Below are positions 41,559 to 52,602 of a stretch of 64,000 nucleotides of DNA, piece after piece (position 1 is the stretch's first letter; each line of letters opens with the position of its first letter). The stretch lies in the NCBI GenBank assembly GCA_900169235.1, contig FWCC01000116.1:89995-153994 (forward strand), given 5' to 3'. Position numbers and translations under genes: made by a program. The stretch comes from Zarea fungicola. Taxonomy: Eukaryota; Ascomycota; Sordariomycetes; Hypocreales; Cordycipitaceae. Below the pieces are notes generated by a model. The model did not search any database and was not told the origin of the DNA. It saw only the letters and a list, made by a program, of their open reading frames with translations.

Positions 41559-43742
41559 ATGCCACCTGATGCTCATCAACGGCGTCGTGCAAGGCAAGCT
41601 TGTTCACACTGCAACGCCAGGCGCGTCAAGTGCAATGTCACGGAACGGCTGCCCTGCGACAACTGCACCACGGCTGGCACCAAGTGCGAGTTGAGGGCTT
41701 CACGTCGTGGCAAGCACCCGCGTCACCGTCCTGGCCAGGCGACCAGCAAGCAGGCGCCATCACAGTCAAAGTCGCACTCGCACTCGCACTCGCAACCGCA
41801 CTCGCAACCGCACTCGCAACCGCACTCGCAACCGCCATACAAGTCGCAGACGCAGGCAGATTACAGGGTCCTGCCGTATCACCACCTACCCATGGGCGTC
41901 ACCCAGGACAGCATCACATGTACCCAGACCGATGCGTCGCTTCCCAATGGACATGAACCCCCTAGCCTCGCCTTGAGGAGTCGGCGCACATGTCCCAATG
42001 ACGAAGAACCCTCGAAGTCTTCCCAAGTTGTCGCCTCCTTCACTCAAACACCCAAACATGTCAGGAAGCCTGGCGTCAAGCTCGAAGACGGCAAAGAATA
42101 TGGCGCCTCACTCTTCTTTGGCGAGTCTTCCTCAATACGATACGTTGGGACCGACAATCTTGCGTCATCACTGGCCAGACTTGACTCTGTCATCGGCCCC
42201 AGGCCCAGTTATCGAAACCAGAGACCGACCACAGATGCCGTCATGGCCAACCTCAAAGCCATTCCCGATGGCCCTATCGCCCTCCCCCCCAGACACATCA
42301 CAACCGCCCTCCTCAACGCCTACTTCCAGTGGTTTCATCCATTCTGTCCAATTGTTGACGAACCCGATGTGTGGCACCAATTCGAAACAGGCTGTCTCTC
42401 CGATCTGCTTCTGCAGTCTCTGCTCTTTGTTGCCGCATGCCACTGTGACGACTCGATCCTCATTGACGGTCAGCTCGGTCCCAGACCAGAAGCCAAGGCT
42501 ACCTTTTACCATCGTGCCAAAGACCTGTACAGTGCCGATGTCGAGCCACAACCCATTGTCATCATGCAGAGCCTGATACTCATGAGTTTCTGGCGCGGCG
42601 CTGTCTCGGACGAAAAAGACTCGCGCTGTTGGATCGGTGTAGCCATCAGCATGGCCCACCGAAGAGGACTGCACCGCTCTCGCGACCAGGGCCAGCATGG
42701 GCCGTACGCTCGCGTCTCAGACCGACAAAAGAAGCTGGCCAGAAGAGTATGGTGGTCCATTTACCTGCACGAGAGGCACATTAGTGCCAGCCTTGGTCTT
42801 CCACAGCGAATCCGCGACGATGATTGTGACATTGAGCCTCTTGAGGCTGACGATTTCGAGTTTGCCTTTGCACCTCCCAGAGCCCATGGCGACATCCAAG
42901 ACAGCATGAACTATACCATGGGCATCACGCAGCTATCCAGCTTGCTAGGCAACGTCCTGGAGCGCATTTACAAACCAAACAAGCAGCCCACATCAGAGCA
43001 ACGTACTCGGCTACGCGATGAGCTGGTGCAGTGGAAGCAGAGTCTGCCACCTACCATGCGCATCGACGAGGACGTGAGCCTGCAGCCAGGTCTACCTGCG
43101 AGCATGCTCCACCTGGCGTATAACAACATTCTCCTGCTCCTCTACCGCAACTGCTTTACCGACTCGGCCTTTGACAAGGAGGGCCAGTATGCTGTCCAGG
43201 CGGCCGCCCGTACCGCCCGCATCGTGGAGGACCTGCTGCCGCGGGGCATCCTGCGCCACGCCCAGGTCCATGCCGTCACCAACATTTCCAACGCGCTCTT
43301 CCTCAACACGGTGGAGATTCGCTTCCTGAGCGGCATGGCGAGGGCGAGCGCGGAGCACCGCTGCAAAGTCTGTCTGCTTGGCCTGCAGGAGTTGCAGCTT
43401 ACGTGGCAGTTTAGCAACTGGGTGCGCCAGCTTTTTGTGCGTCACCGCGACGCGCCTGGTGCGCAGCGAAATCAACAGCAGCAGCAGCAGCAGCAGCAGC
43501 CAACGCCGGGCGACACTACTGGCAGCAGCGGCGAAACGATGTCGATGAAGGCGGAGACTCCCTTGCAGGGCTCGTACGGCATGGGCATGCCGGGGGCGAA
43601 TCCCAACATGATGGTGAATATGGGCGAGTTTGATGGGTTTAGTTTTAATGTTGGGGCGGATATGGAGCACTTGTCATGGCCGGTGGATGATATGGAGCGG
43701 TTTTTGTTTTCGCAGATTTATGATTCCAATCCGTTTTGGTAA
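41559..43742 (+). CDS. Zn2Cys6 fungal-specific transcription factor
   Basis: An intronless frame encodes 727 residues from the ATG at 41559; the frame is open further upstream to 41418. The DNA-binding domain is at residues 8–45 (RRRARQACSHCNARRVKCN…CDNCTTAGTKC), with six Cys in the binuclear-cluster spacing. The middle homology domain (Fungal_trans) covers about residues 240–520, with FQWFHPFCPIVDE, SRCWIGVAISMAHRRGLH and RVWWSIYLHERHISASLG. Low-complexity tracts are a His-Ser-Gln-Pro array near residues 70–95 and a poly-Gln run near residue 640. The end MERFLFSQIYDSNPFW is acidic/aromatic, suited to activation. The target pathway is unknown. The nearest neighbours are a decayed transporter and a siderophore transporter 2.4 kb downstream, with no clear operon-like link. 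Confidence 0.93.
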   Translation: MPPDAHQRRRARQACSHCNARRVKCNVTERLPCDNCTTAGTKCELRASRRGKHPRHRPGQATSKQAPSQSKSHSHSHSQPHSQPHSQPHSQPPYKSQTQADYRVLPYHHLPMGVTQDSITCTQTDASLPNGHEPPSLALRSRRTCPNDEEPSKSSQVVASFTQTPKHVRKPGVKLEDGKEYGASLFFGESSSIRYVGTDNLASSLARLDSVIGPRPSYRNQRPTTDAVMANLKAIPDGPIALPPRHITTALLNAYFQWFHPFCPIVDEPDVWHQFETGCLSDLLLQSLLFVAACHCDDSILIDGQLGPRPEAKATFYHRAKDLYSADVEPQPIVIMQSLILMSFWRGAVSDEKDSRCWIGVAISMAHRRGLHRSRDQGQHGPYARVSDRQKKLARRVWWSIYLHERHISASLGLPQRIRDDDCDIEPLEADDFEFAFAPPRAHGDIQDSMNYTMGITQLSSLLGNVLERIYKPNKQPTSEQRTRLRDELVQWKQSLPPTMRIDEDVSLQPGLPASMLHLAYNNILLLLYRNCFTDSAFDKEGQYAVQAAARTARIVEDLLPRGILRHAQVHAVTNISNALFLNTVEIRFLSGMARASAEHRCKVCLLGLQELQLTWQFSNWVRQLFVRHRDAPGAQRNQQQQQQQQQPTPGDTTGSSGETMSMKAETPLQGSYGMGMPGANPNMMVNMGEFDGFSFNVGADMEHLSWPVDDMERFLFSQIYDSNPFW
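41767..41836 (+). repeat. In-frame tandem repeat coding for HS/QP array
   Basis: A 12-bp unit CGCACTCGCAAC and shorter CACTCG units repeat about four times and code for HSHSHSQPHSQPHSQP in the transcription factor. Unit number is a candidate length polymorphism. Confidence 0.85.
43473..43503 (+). repeat. CAG repeat (poly-Gln) in transcription factor
   Basis: Ten or so consecutive CAG/CAA codons lie near the C-terminal third of the Zn2Cys6 factor. Confidence 0.88.
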
Positions 43743-44453
43743 TGTATAGAGATTTGTTTAATGGTTCATGTACCGACTGGCGAATGGGTATTAAAAATAT
43801 GTACATTATTCCTGGGGCAGGTTAATGATTAATGGTTGAAATTTGAATTTTTGATAAAAAAAGAAGAGAAGATGAATTAGTAACAATACACAAGAGATGC
43901 AATGTCACAGATTCAGTATTAGACTTGAGCATGCCCAATTGTGGAGATTTCACATTTTTTCGTCTTTACCTTTGCTGGCATACTTTGCATCTTTGGAGGC
44001 TGAGAGTATTGTTGCGGCAAGGAAAAAAATAGAGCAAACATATGATTAGTAACCAATGTACGCAAAACTATGCGCGGCACCCCAAGTTGAGCTGTAGTTG
44101 GTTGGATTCATCGTCGACATCTTACACAGGCGGGACTGTTGGCAGTGTGGCTGGCTCTGGCTGTTGGTTGTGGTCCCTCCTCGGCTTGGTCGGCACACTC
44201 GGGAGGCGTCTTGCACAAGCATTGCCGCCCACAAGGACAAACTCATTGGATACGATCCAAGTGGAGAAGAGGTAATTGGAAAATGAAAAGACAAACTTGC
44301 GCACTTTTTTGTCCTGCGTGCATTGCGCCATATACCTTTCAGTACTACGGTTGCCGTACCTCATTTACCGTCAAAACCCGGGCACGTGTTGGTGGCACAA
44401 TGCGTTGGCCGTGAACTTTTGCGACGCTCAACATGGTACCAAACGCAGACTGG

Positions 44454-44462
44454 TTATCAGAT
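44454..44462 (-). promoter_or_regulatory. Candidate SreA-type iron-responsive GATA site
   Basis: TTATCAGAT on the plus strand is ATCTGATAA on the minus strand, an exact match to the ATCWGATAA consensus of SreA/Urbs1/Fep1 GATA repressors. It lies about 1.7 kb upstream of the transporter ATG. Confidence 0.5.
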
Positions 44463-45520
44463 CAGATTAAGTTTTTTTTGGCCGCTATTTTCCGCAGGGT
44501 CGGATTCCGAACTTGCAGTGGCCGTATTCCGGTACCGGAAAGGGGGAAGCCTGCATTAATGCTCTGAGGCTTTATTCGGTAGTCTGTCTCGGCGAGACCC
44601 TGAACAAGACTGTGGCCCGAACCAACGTGTTGGTGGCTGTGTGAATCCAAATCTTATTAGACAACTTTTCTTGGCCTGCCTCAGGGATGCTATCCGCAAT
44701 GGCATGAGGTATGGCGCCAGTTTTTTTTTTAGTTTTTTTTTTTCCCTTCCATTAATTCTTCCCTGAATCTTGGCTGGATTCTCCATCGCAATTCTCAAGT
44801 AATTAATTAATTACCACGAGTCGGGTAGAGAGGTGAGAGCGCGCGCAAGCGAGCTTCTGCGCCAAGAGTGTGATGGAGCTTCTTGCAGGAAAAAATCGTT
44901 TGGCGGGACGAAAACAACCAGGGACCCGAAACCACGCGACAAAGACTGGAGCCAAAACCACTCACTGAACCCACTGTGTTCGACGGGCAGGGTAGTGCCC
45001 GGTTATTCTTTGCACCGCGGATGAGTTGGTTGTGAATGTGAGACAAGGCTGTGGCTAGACTGCTGGCCGGCGAAGGAAATCAGCAACTAGTGGCCGCGTG
45101 CAGGAGGTGTGGCTCACAGTCACATTCCAGGCGCGGCAATATTGGGCTGAACTGCGTCGTCAGCACAAAATCCAAGCAGATGGCTGATGAAGAAGAAAAT
45201 ATGTTGGTAAAGCCAAGGCTGCACAGCTACTTGTCACTGCCGTTGCCGCTGTAGCCCGCCGCCGTGTAGATGGCGAGCGAAACCCTGATGGCTTGGCAGC
45301 ACCGCTTGACTCGTTGCTACCAGCAGCTCCAGTCTGTCGGGTCCTCGGTCGTTCGGTCCCCGAGAAGTAAATGTCACATATCCATAGCCCGGGCCAGACA
45401 GAGTATTGGACAAGCCAAGACTCCTCCGTCACAGTGAGTCAACCAAGGGACATACAACGGCAACGCTCCTTGGCTCCTTTCTGGCGTCGGAAACGTGAGA
45501 GCTACCACACCTCAGCTGGC

Positions 45521-45536
45521 TTATCAGATCAGATAA
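45521..45536. promoter_or_regulatory. Overlapping pair of SreA-type GATA sites
   Basis: TTATCAGATCAGATAA contains ATCTGATAA on the minus strand (45521–45529) and ATCAGATAA on the plus strand (45528–45536), overlapping by 2 nt. Both are exact matches to ATCWGATAA. They sit about 610 bp upstream of a gene whose product is of the siderophore-transporter family, so iron repression through SreA is the natural reading. Confidence 0.72.
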
Positions 45537-46143
45537 TTAACTCATTGGCTTGCGTGAACGGGGCGAACCATGGCTAGACTCGTTTAGTGCAAAGCCATCG
45601 GTGGAGCTGAAAAAAGCCAAAGACATGGTGAGTGGAGTTGGAGGCTTGGAGGCGTCCGCGAATCCTTTGGCAGGCTGCAGAAAAAAGCCCCTCCAGAGTT
45701 TAGTCGTCTGATCAAGGTTTTTTCTTGGGTGCGTCTGTGTTGATTTTTTTTCGTTTCGCGCAAGGGTGTGTGGGTAATCTAATCAATCAATGCGGGTGTT
45801 TGTTATTTGTCTGTAACCGAGATGTGCTGCTGTAGGTGGAGAGTCTTGCTTGGTCGCTTCTCCTCCAGCACTTACTTAACCCAGCTGTTGCCCCCCCGGC
45901 TTCGGTTGCATGTCTCACTTTTTTCTTGTCCAAGACAGACTTGGTTGTTTTCATCATCCCATCACCCCATCTGCAGCTCATCCCGAGTTCATCACTGGGG
46001 TAGCGTTGCTTTTTTTAGTTCTTTATATTTTTTATTTTAATCCAAGCAGCCCCGGAGAGTTCTCGTTAGAACTTCTTTTCGCTGCATCTCCCCCTCCACT
46101 TCCCCGCCCGCCTCGACGACAAACGTAGGACAGCAGCATCAGC

Positions 46144-47994
46144 ATGGCTACCTACGGCTCCCAGAAACGCATCAATTTGCGCGGCCCCGACGGTGAGACT
46201 GTCGACACCGTCGCCAAGGCAGACGTCACAGTCGCCGATATTGTCCGCGGCGTCAAGTCCCCCGGTGTCGCCCGCATCGAGGCCATCTCCGCCGGCCTCA
46301 GCACCGTCGACCGCACCCTCATCTTCCTCAGCTGCTTCATCCTCGCCTACGCCTATGGTCTCGACGGTGGCCTGCGCTACAACTACCAGACCTATGCCAC
46401 CAACTCCTTTGGCCAGCACTCGCTGCTCTCGACCATTAACGTGGTCCGCGCCGTCATTGCCGCCGCCGCCCAGCCCACCGCCGGCAAGCTGGCCGACATC
46501 TTTGGCCGTGTCGAGCTCCTCTTCTTCTCCGTCATCTTCTATGTCGTAGGCACCATTATCGAGGCCGCTGCCACAAACGTCGGCACCTTTTGCGCCGGCA
46601 GCGTGCTCTACCAGATTGGCTACACCTCCGTCATCCTCCTTGTCGAGGTCATCATTGCCGACATCACCACCAGCCGCTCCCGTCTCGTCTTCAGCTACGT
46701 CCCCGCCCTGCCCTTCATCATCAATGCCTGGATCACCGGCGACATTCAGGCCAGCGCCGCCAAGCACATTTCGTGGAACTGGGGTATCGGCATGTGGGCC
46801 ATCATCTACCCGGCCTGCGCCCTGCCTCTCCTCATCTCGCTCACCTGGGTCGGCATCCGTGAAAGAGTCCGCGAGCATGGCTTCGGTCGCTTCCTTGTCC
46901 AGTCTGCTCGCTCCATGAATCCCTTTGCCAAAACCGAGGGCGCCACTGGCTTTGCCCGCGCTGGCAAGTTTACCGTGGAGCTCTTCTGGGCCCTCGACAT
47001 GATTGGCGTCCTCTTTGTCATTGTCGTCTTTGGCCTCATCCTCGCTCCCCTGACTATTGCCGGCGGGTTTGCCACCAAATGGAAGCAGGCCGAAATCATT
47101 GCCCCCATTGTCGTTGGCGTCGTATGCATCCCCTTCTTCATCTTTTGGGAGCTCTGGGCCCCCATCCCGCTCATTCCATTTCGTCTGATGAAGGATCGCT
47201 CTGTCTGGGCTCCTCTCGGCATTGCCATGTTCCTCAACTTCTCCTGGACCATGCAAGCCGATTTCCTCTTCACCGTCCTGCAGGTTGCCTTTAACTTTGA
47301 TGTCAAGACCGCCAGTCGCATCGGCCTCATCTACTCCTTTGTCAGTGTCATCATCGGCACCGCCCTCGGCGTTGTCGTCTACAGAGTTCGCCGTCTCAAA
47401 ATGTTCATCATTGCCGGTACCTGCTTGTTCCTCGTCGCCTTTGGCCTACTAATCCATTTCCGTGGCGCTACCGACGCTAACAGCAGTGTCCGGGCCGGTG
47501 TCATTGGTGCCCAGGTTGTGCTTGGTATCGCTGGTGGTATGTTCCCCTACTCGACGCAGGCCTCGCTGCAGGTCCAGGTCCCCCACGAGAAGATGGCCGT
47601 CATCACGGGAATCTTCCTTGCCACATATAACATTGGCTCGGCCTTGGGTTATACCGTCGCTGGTGCCATGTGGACGCAGCTTCTCCCCAAGACTCTCGAG
47701 AACCGCCTCGCGCCCATCAACGCCACCCTCGCCACCGAGGCCTACGGCTCGCCTCTCACCTTTATCGTCACCCATCCCATTGGCACCCCCGAGCGCTCCG
47801 CCATGATTGACGGATATCAGCACATCCAGAGGCTGCTGACCATTACCGGCATCTGTCTCTGTGTCCCGCTCATTGCCTTTGGCTGCCTGACCCGCAACCC
47901 GCTGCTGACTGACCAGCAGACCCTGGCCAAGGAGGGCGAGTCCTCGGACGAGGAGACTGGTACTGACCACGTCAGTGGAACTGAAAAGATTTAA
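46144..47994 (+). CDS. Siderophore iron transporter, MFS (SIT/ARN/Mir family)
   Basis: An intronless frame encodes 616 residues with about 14 hydrophobic segments, as in the SIT family. Family features are the first helix AYAYGLDG followed by RYNYQTYATNSFGQHSLLSTIN, then RAVIAAAAQPTAGKLADIFGRVE, the MFS loop GxLADxxGR equivalent, and the long C-terminal extracellular loop before the last helix (AYGSPLTFIVTHPIGTPERS). These proton symporters import ferric siderophores at the plasma membrane. The C-terminal tail is acidic (GESSDEETGTD). Codon use is strongly C-ending (high GC3), unlike most neighbours, which suggests high expression. The leader is pyrimidine-rich, and GATA sites upstream support iron control. 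The substrate siderophore is not determinable. Confidence 0.92.
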   Translation: MATYGSQKRINLRGPDGETVDTVAKADVTVADIVRGVKSPGVARIEAISAGLSTVDRTLIFLSCFILAYAYGLDGGLRYNYQTYATNSFGQHSLLSTINVVRAVIAAAAQPTAGKLADIFGRVELLFFSVIFYVVGTIIEAAATNVGTFCAGSVLYQIGYTSVILLVEVIIADITTSRSRLVFSYVPALPFIINAWITGDIQASAAKHISWNWGIGMWAIIYPACALPLLISLTWVGIRERVREHGFGRFLVQSARSMNPFAKTEGATGFARAGKFTVELFWALDMIGVLFVIVVFGLILAPLTIAGGFATKWKQAEIIAPIVVGVVCIPFFIFWELWAPIPLIPFRLMKDRSVWAPLGIAMFLNFSWTMQADFLFTVLQVAFNFDVKTASRIGLIYSFVSVIIGTALGVVVYRVRRLKMFIIAGTCLFLVAFGLLIHFRGATDANSSVRAGVIGAQVVLGIAGGMFPYSTQASLQVQVPHEKMAVITGIFLATYNIGSALGYTVAGAMWTQLLPKTLENRLAPINATLATEAYGSPLTFIVTHPIGTPERSAMIDGYQHIQRLLTITGICLCVPLIAFGCLTRNPLLTDQQTLAKEGESSDEETGTDHVSGTEKI

Positions 47995-48740
47995 TAATCA
48001 TGTTTATAAGAGCATGTTATAAGAGCATGTTTATTGTTGCATTGTGGTCATCACAGCAAAGACTGTATTCTTGCTTTTTTGCACCCTGCTGTTGACGCAG
48101 CAGAAACGCGCCAACGTATAAAAGTCATATTACTTAATAATCGGAATAGTATAATTAGCTTAATATACCCCATTCGTTTTGAATAAAACCAAACAGGATT
48201 ATCTAATCTTGCATGTTTACAAACATCTTTGGCCAAGAAATTTGACCAACTAATCCAAAGAGTATGACTTTGGCAGCAACATCCCGCATTCCTCTGCCTC
48301 GACATTTCGCATACTTTATTTCATTTAATCAGCCCCGGTGCAGTGCGGCTGGAGCTATCTGGCGATACGAGTACCTGCATCCAAGCTGGATAAATATTGA
48401 CGTACGCCAACGGATCCCGCTGTACCCGCCCGTCCATTCAACACGTCTGAATGCCGTAATTGTCTCTTACCAGAGTCACACATACCTGGTTGTGTATGCA
48501 CTTGCATCTTTTATTTTCGGACGCGCATAACACGAACATGTCGTGCGACGAAGAGCAAGCTGTAAATGCAATTTGTCATTTACGAGTAGCAAACTGCAGT
48601 CTATATAAATCTGACATTTGTGTGTGATATTTGTATTGCCCAACAACCTTTGTGTTCAGTCATTCGCTTCGTTTCTCTTTTTTGTTTTGTCAGGCACCCG
48701 ACTTGTCATCATTTTCCCTACGCTGAAAAGAAGAAGAACA
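47995..48740. promoter_or_regulatory. Intergenic with TATA box for chitin deacetylase
   Basis: CTATATAAAT at 48601–48610 is a good TATA box about 130 bp upstream of the deacetylase ATG. The remainder is the 3' flank of the transporter, with a short duplicated word TATAAGAGCATGTT at 48005–48030. Confidence 0.6.
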
Positions 48741-49885
48741 ATGTATAGTGAATGGCTTCTTTTCATACTGTCGATTTCTACCATTTCGCTAGCTCTACCG
48801 CAAGATGAGCCCCCCTCAGATGATGGAGATTCTGAGGTGGTCAAGTTACGGGCCAGCAAGGACGGACGATGCGGGACAGGTTTCGGTACTGTCTGCAGCG
48901 CCAACGAATGCTGCTCCAGCGCTGGGTACAAGCCTCCGCCCATTTTGATACCGATACATAATTCCTTCTTTTACTAATTAACAATGTATTTTCCCCTCTT
49001 AGATGGTGTGGCGTCGGCTACCTCTACTGCTCAGCACCAGCCTGTCAGATTGACTACGGCCCGAGGTGCGACGCCAACGTGCGACCCAAGGGCCCCAACA
49101 CGGAGAATGTCGCACGGCCTCATATCGGCAATGTCCCCTATGGCGAGGGTATCTATCATTGCGAGCGCTATGGTGACATTGCCTTGACCTTTGACGATGG
49201 GCCGTTTGTGTATACCGAAGACTTACTAGACTTGCTGGATGTAAGTCCCCCTTCACACGCCCACAACTTTCTCATCCCAGGAGATGATAAAAAAGCTGAC
49301 AACACTTGAAAGCAATACAATGCCAAGGCAACATTCTTCATCACGGGCAACAACCTCGGCAAAGGCGCCATCAACGACCCCGCCCACTCCTGGGGCGGCC
49401 TCATCCGCCGCATGGCCCGGTCCGGCCACCAGATCGCCAGCCACACCTGGTCGCACCAGCGCCTCACGACGCTCTCGCGCGCCAAGTTTCGCAACCAGAT
49501 GCTCTTCAACGAGGTGGCCCTCGCGGACTTGTTGGGTTACTTCCCCACGTACATGCGGCCCCCTTACTCGGCCAGCAACGATACCACGGACGCGTGGCTG
49601 GGCGAGCTCGGGTACCACGTCACGTACTTCAACCTCGACACCGAGGGGTACCTGCATGATGCCCCGGGTTTAATTCAGGAGTCCAAGGATATATGGGACG
49701 AGGCGGTCGAGGGCAAGGATCCGGGGGATACAAAGTGGCTGCAGATTGAGCACGACACCGTCTTTCAGGCCGTGTACAACTTGACGGGGTACGCGCTCGA
49801 GTCGTTGTTTAAGAATGGGTTCAGGGCCGTGACGGTGGGGGAGTGCTTGGGGGATCCAAAGAAGAATTGGTATAGATTTGTTTGA
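48741..49885 (+). CDS. Chitin deacetylase-like CE4 enzyme with N-terminal CBM18
   Basis: Three exons, 48741..48925, 49003..49240 and 49313..49885, give 331 residues. A signal peptide (MYSEWLLFILSISTISLALP) precedes one CBM18 chitin-binding module with eight cysteines (44, 52, 57, 58, 64, 71, 76, 84); intron 1 splits the module and splicing creates the conserved SAGWCG. The CE4/NodB domain has Motif 1 TFDDGP (Asp126, Asp127), Motif 2 SHTWSH (His185, His189 metal ligands), Motif 3 RPPYS and Motif 5-like IEHDT. These zinc enzymes remove acetyl groups from chitin, for remodelling the fungus's own wall, for hiding it from host chitinases, or for use of foreign chitin. The single CBM18 at the N-terminus tethers it to chitin. 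Confidence 0.94.
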
Positions 49886-50516
49886 GTGCTTTGGACAGAG
49901 TGGCTCGCTGGACTTGCATTTTGTGTTTTCAGATGTCTTGTCAATCTTTCGAGAGAGAGATTGTAAAAGAATTGCGCTTTATACTTCATACTTATATTTT
50001 CATACTTAATTATATTCTCCTGAAAATTTCTAATTCGACGATAATACCGTTAAATAATATGTGATGAGCTCAATCGAGGAATCCCCTACCCCATCGTTCT
50101 AGAAAACAGAGGGAGGAATATGCTATTTTAGCAGGGCCAGAAGGTAGCATACATGAGAAGTGGCCGGTCTGATTGAGTTACAACATACTTGCTCAACATA
50201 TTTAGCCTGCAGCTCATGCTGTCATATTTCTACAACCATTGTCAATTAACGAGAACACGCGTGTCCGCCAGTTTGAAACCAGCTACGGAACTATCGTAGG
50301 GCTGCAGCCCTCCCAAGCCCTTGACTCACTCGGTAGCTTTTTACCAAGGCCAAGAGAGCCAAGCGAGTCTCTAGTGTATTAACTAACAGTTTGCCTTGCT
50401 ACAGAACAGCAGCGCTGCAGCGGGCATGAACTAGTCCCTCTCCAAGCGTCCCGGAGAGTGACTCACAGAACCACAAAGTAACCGCATTCACAGCCTGATG
50501 CTGTATTGGCTGTTAA
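49886..50516. other. Intergenic, nothing supported
   Basis: AT-rich flank of the deacetylase, then the promoter of the acetyltransferase. Confidence 0.45.
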
Positions 50517-51257
50517 ATGGCGGCAGTTCCAGATAGCTTGCCCGACAGTCGTAGCCCGGCTATGCTTCAGCTTTATTATTCAGAGTTACCTCAAAAAAAA
50601 GAGAAAGAAATGCCCGAAAATCCAAGCGTTGTAGTCGCAGGCGCCAAAGATGCGTTTCGCACCGAGCGACTACAATTCATCCGCATGGACAAAAACGACG
50701 CCGACACCATGGCCTACTTCTCCAGCGTCCACAACGACCCCGAAACCTATGCCCTGGCCATGACCATGCTGCTCCGGCCCCAGTCGGCCAAGACGATTGA
50801 ATGCACCGTCGACGACTACATAAGCCAGCTCCTCCCCGTGATGATCTGCCTCCCCGCGGCGGCCGCCAACGCGGACGCAAAGCCCACCATTATCGGCGAG
50901 CTCGTCGTCTCCCAGGAAAACAGCGGCCTCAGCGGCAACCCCGCCGGGATGGCGCAGAACCGAAACGTCAACATGGGCTTCTCGATGCTCCCCCAGTACC
51001 AGAACAAGGGCTACGGCCGGGAGGCGATAAATTGGGCGCTGGACTGGTGCTTTGCGCACGCGGGCATGCATACCGTCAGCCTGGAGGCGGCCTCGTACAA
51101 TGAGCGCGCGATGCATTTATACGCGAGCATGGGGTTCGTCAACGAGGGCCAGCGGAGGGAGGTGATTTATTTCCACCGAAAGTGGTATGACAGCGTGCTC
51201 TACTCCATGACGGAGGATGAGTGGGAGGCTTTGCGAAGCAATGGCGACTCGACATAA
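50517..51257 (+). CDS. GNAT-family N-acetyltransferase (RimJ/RimL-like)
   Basis: An intronless frame encodes 246 residues; an internal ATG at 50610 (MPENPSVVV) gives 215 and matches better where the domain begins. Residues about 45–230 hold the GNAT fold: FRTERLQFIRM at its start, IIGELVVS as beta-4, and the acetyl-CoA loop YQNKGYGREAINWALDWCF (the Q/RxxGxG/A motif), then SLEAASYNERAMHLYASMGF, a RimJ-like signature. It is cytosolic by lack of a signal. The substrate could be a protein N-terminus or a small amine. Confidence 0.85.
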   Translation: MAAVPDSLPDSRSPAMLQLYYSELPQKKEKEMPENPSVVVAGAKDAFRTERLQFIRMDKNDADTMAYFSSVHNDPETYALAMTMLLRPQSAKTIECTVDDYISQLLPVMICLPAAAANADAKPTIIGELVVSQENSGLSGNPAGMAQNRNVNMGFSMLPQYQNKGYGREAINWALDWCFAHAGMHTVSLEAASYNERAMHLYASMGFVNEGQRREVIYFHRKWYDSVLYSMTEDEWEALRSNGDST

Positions 51258-52602
51258 TCTACACATAAAATGAAGTTATTTTACAACACTTATTTTTTTC
51301 CTTTTTATTTCGTAGCAAGGGAATTATTGCATATCGACTGGTGGCGAAGATTATTACCGGGGGGGTTGTATACGGCCCGGAGCGGCTCTTCGGCACATGT
51401 GCAACTCAGACCACCACCCTGGTTGGCATCCACAGGGCAGCCATTCGAAGATAGGGGGCGTCCCGCTAATGTCTGTGCCTCGGCGCCTCATATCGGTGGA
51501 GGGACCGCGATTCCCGAGTCTTGGCAAGCCATGTGGGATGTCCCTCCAGCACACCGACAAAGTTTTCGCGGTACTGTACATGTCGGATGCACCGATCTCT
51601 AGATGGCATGCAACCAAAACTCAAAAAGAGGAAATCCACGAATGAAACCATCGGGCGAAACGAATAGACTTTACTCGAGAGGGGCTAGACCGGACCAGAC
51701 TTTAGTTGTCCTGCTCTTGAGTTTTTGGTCGTCTGCCCTAGCCATGAGAAAAAGTCAAAAAGACACTATGAAGATTTTTTTTCTTTCTTTTTTTAAGCTC
51801 TACGGTGGACACAATTTGGTTCCGTCCGAAATGATTATTCAAGGCCATGTGATTAATAGCTCCCGTAGAGAAAGTTGTCAAGGCGCGTCATATAGCCCTG
51901 CTCAAGATGCAGGTCACGCTGCTCCAGTGATTTCGCATTGATAGACTCGCCATATTCATCTCAGTAGACAGACACTCTGCATCTGATTAGCAACGAGAGC
52001 GTAACATGAGAGTCGTCCTTTGTTCTCTTCCTATGGGCAAATACCTCCCTTGCGGCTCCGAAAAAGCAGACACGAGAGCTTTTCGGACTACAAACGGGAC
52101 TCTTGCCCAAACCTCCAAAATTTTGTGGATTTGAAACCACACGTCCTGGACGCGTTATGGGGAACGGAGCCTCCGTGTGGCGTCCGGAGAGCATCGCCTC
52201 GACATGTGGGCAGGCCAAATTCGTGGGAATAGGTACCAGCAAAAGTAGAAACACAAACGTGGCGCCAGGCACGGGTATTCGCAGGGCAAGTTATTGAGAG
52301 GATTAAACTGACTAGCCATGTACCGGTACCGTCCGGGGGTCGCGGGGGACTTTGTTGCCGCTTCTGTTGATCCCTCGGCTCTAGTCTGTTTGTTCAATAG
52401 TTCCTGACCCCTGGTTCCTGAATTTCAAGATGAGACATTCCAGTATGAGTCCCATTTACGTGCCAGCCCTGCCACTCTATAAGTACTCGGTCCTTCCTTG
52501 TCTTGAATTCTTCAAATTAGTCCTACCAAGAAACCACGTTCGTTAGAAACAAACTGCAACCACTACAACCACAACCACAACCAACCAACACTCTTTTACA
52601 CC
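51258..52602. promoter_or_regulatory. Intergenic; promoter of GPI protein with TATA box and CAACCA leader
   Basis: CTATAAGTA at 52477–52485 is a TATA box about 120 bp upstream of the ATG. The leader at 52555–52595 is built of ACAACCA words and lacks G, typical of strongly expressed fungal genes. No gene was seen in the rest. Confidence 0.6.

Larger units (their letters stand above)
43743..46143. other. Long intergenic region upstream of siderophore transporter
   Basis: 2.4 kb without a supported gene. It includes poly-T runs around 44720–44750 and pyrimidine-rich stretches at 45880–46080 that fit a fungal core promoter and 5' leader. The GATA sites are listed separately. Confidence 0.5.

Noticed and set aside
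46066..47256. 396-codon open frame antisense to the siderophore transporter
   Set aside because: It is the mirror of a C-ending-codon gene, which removes stops from the opposite frame. Its Gly/Asp/Glu-rich product has no motif.
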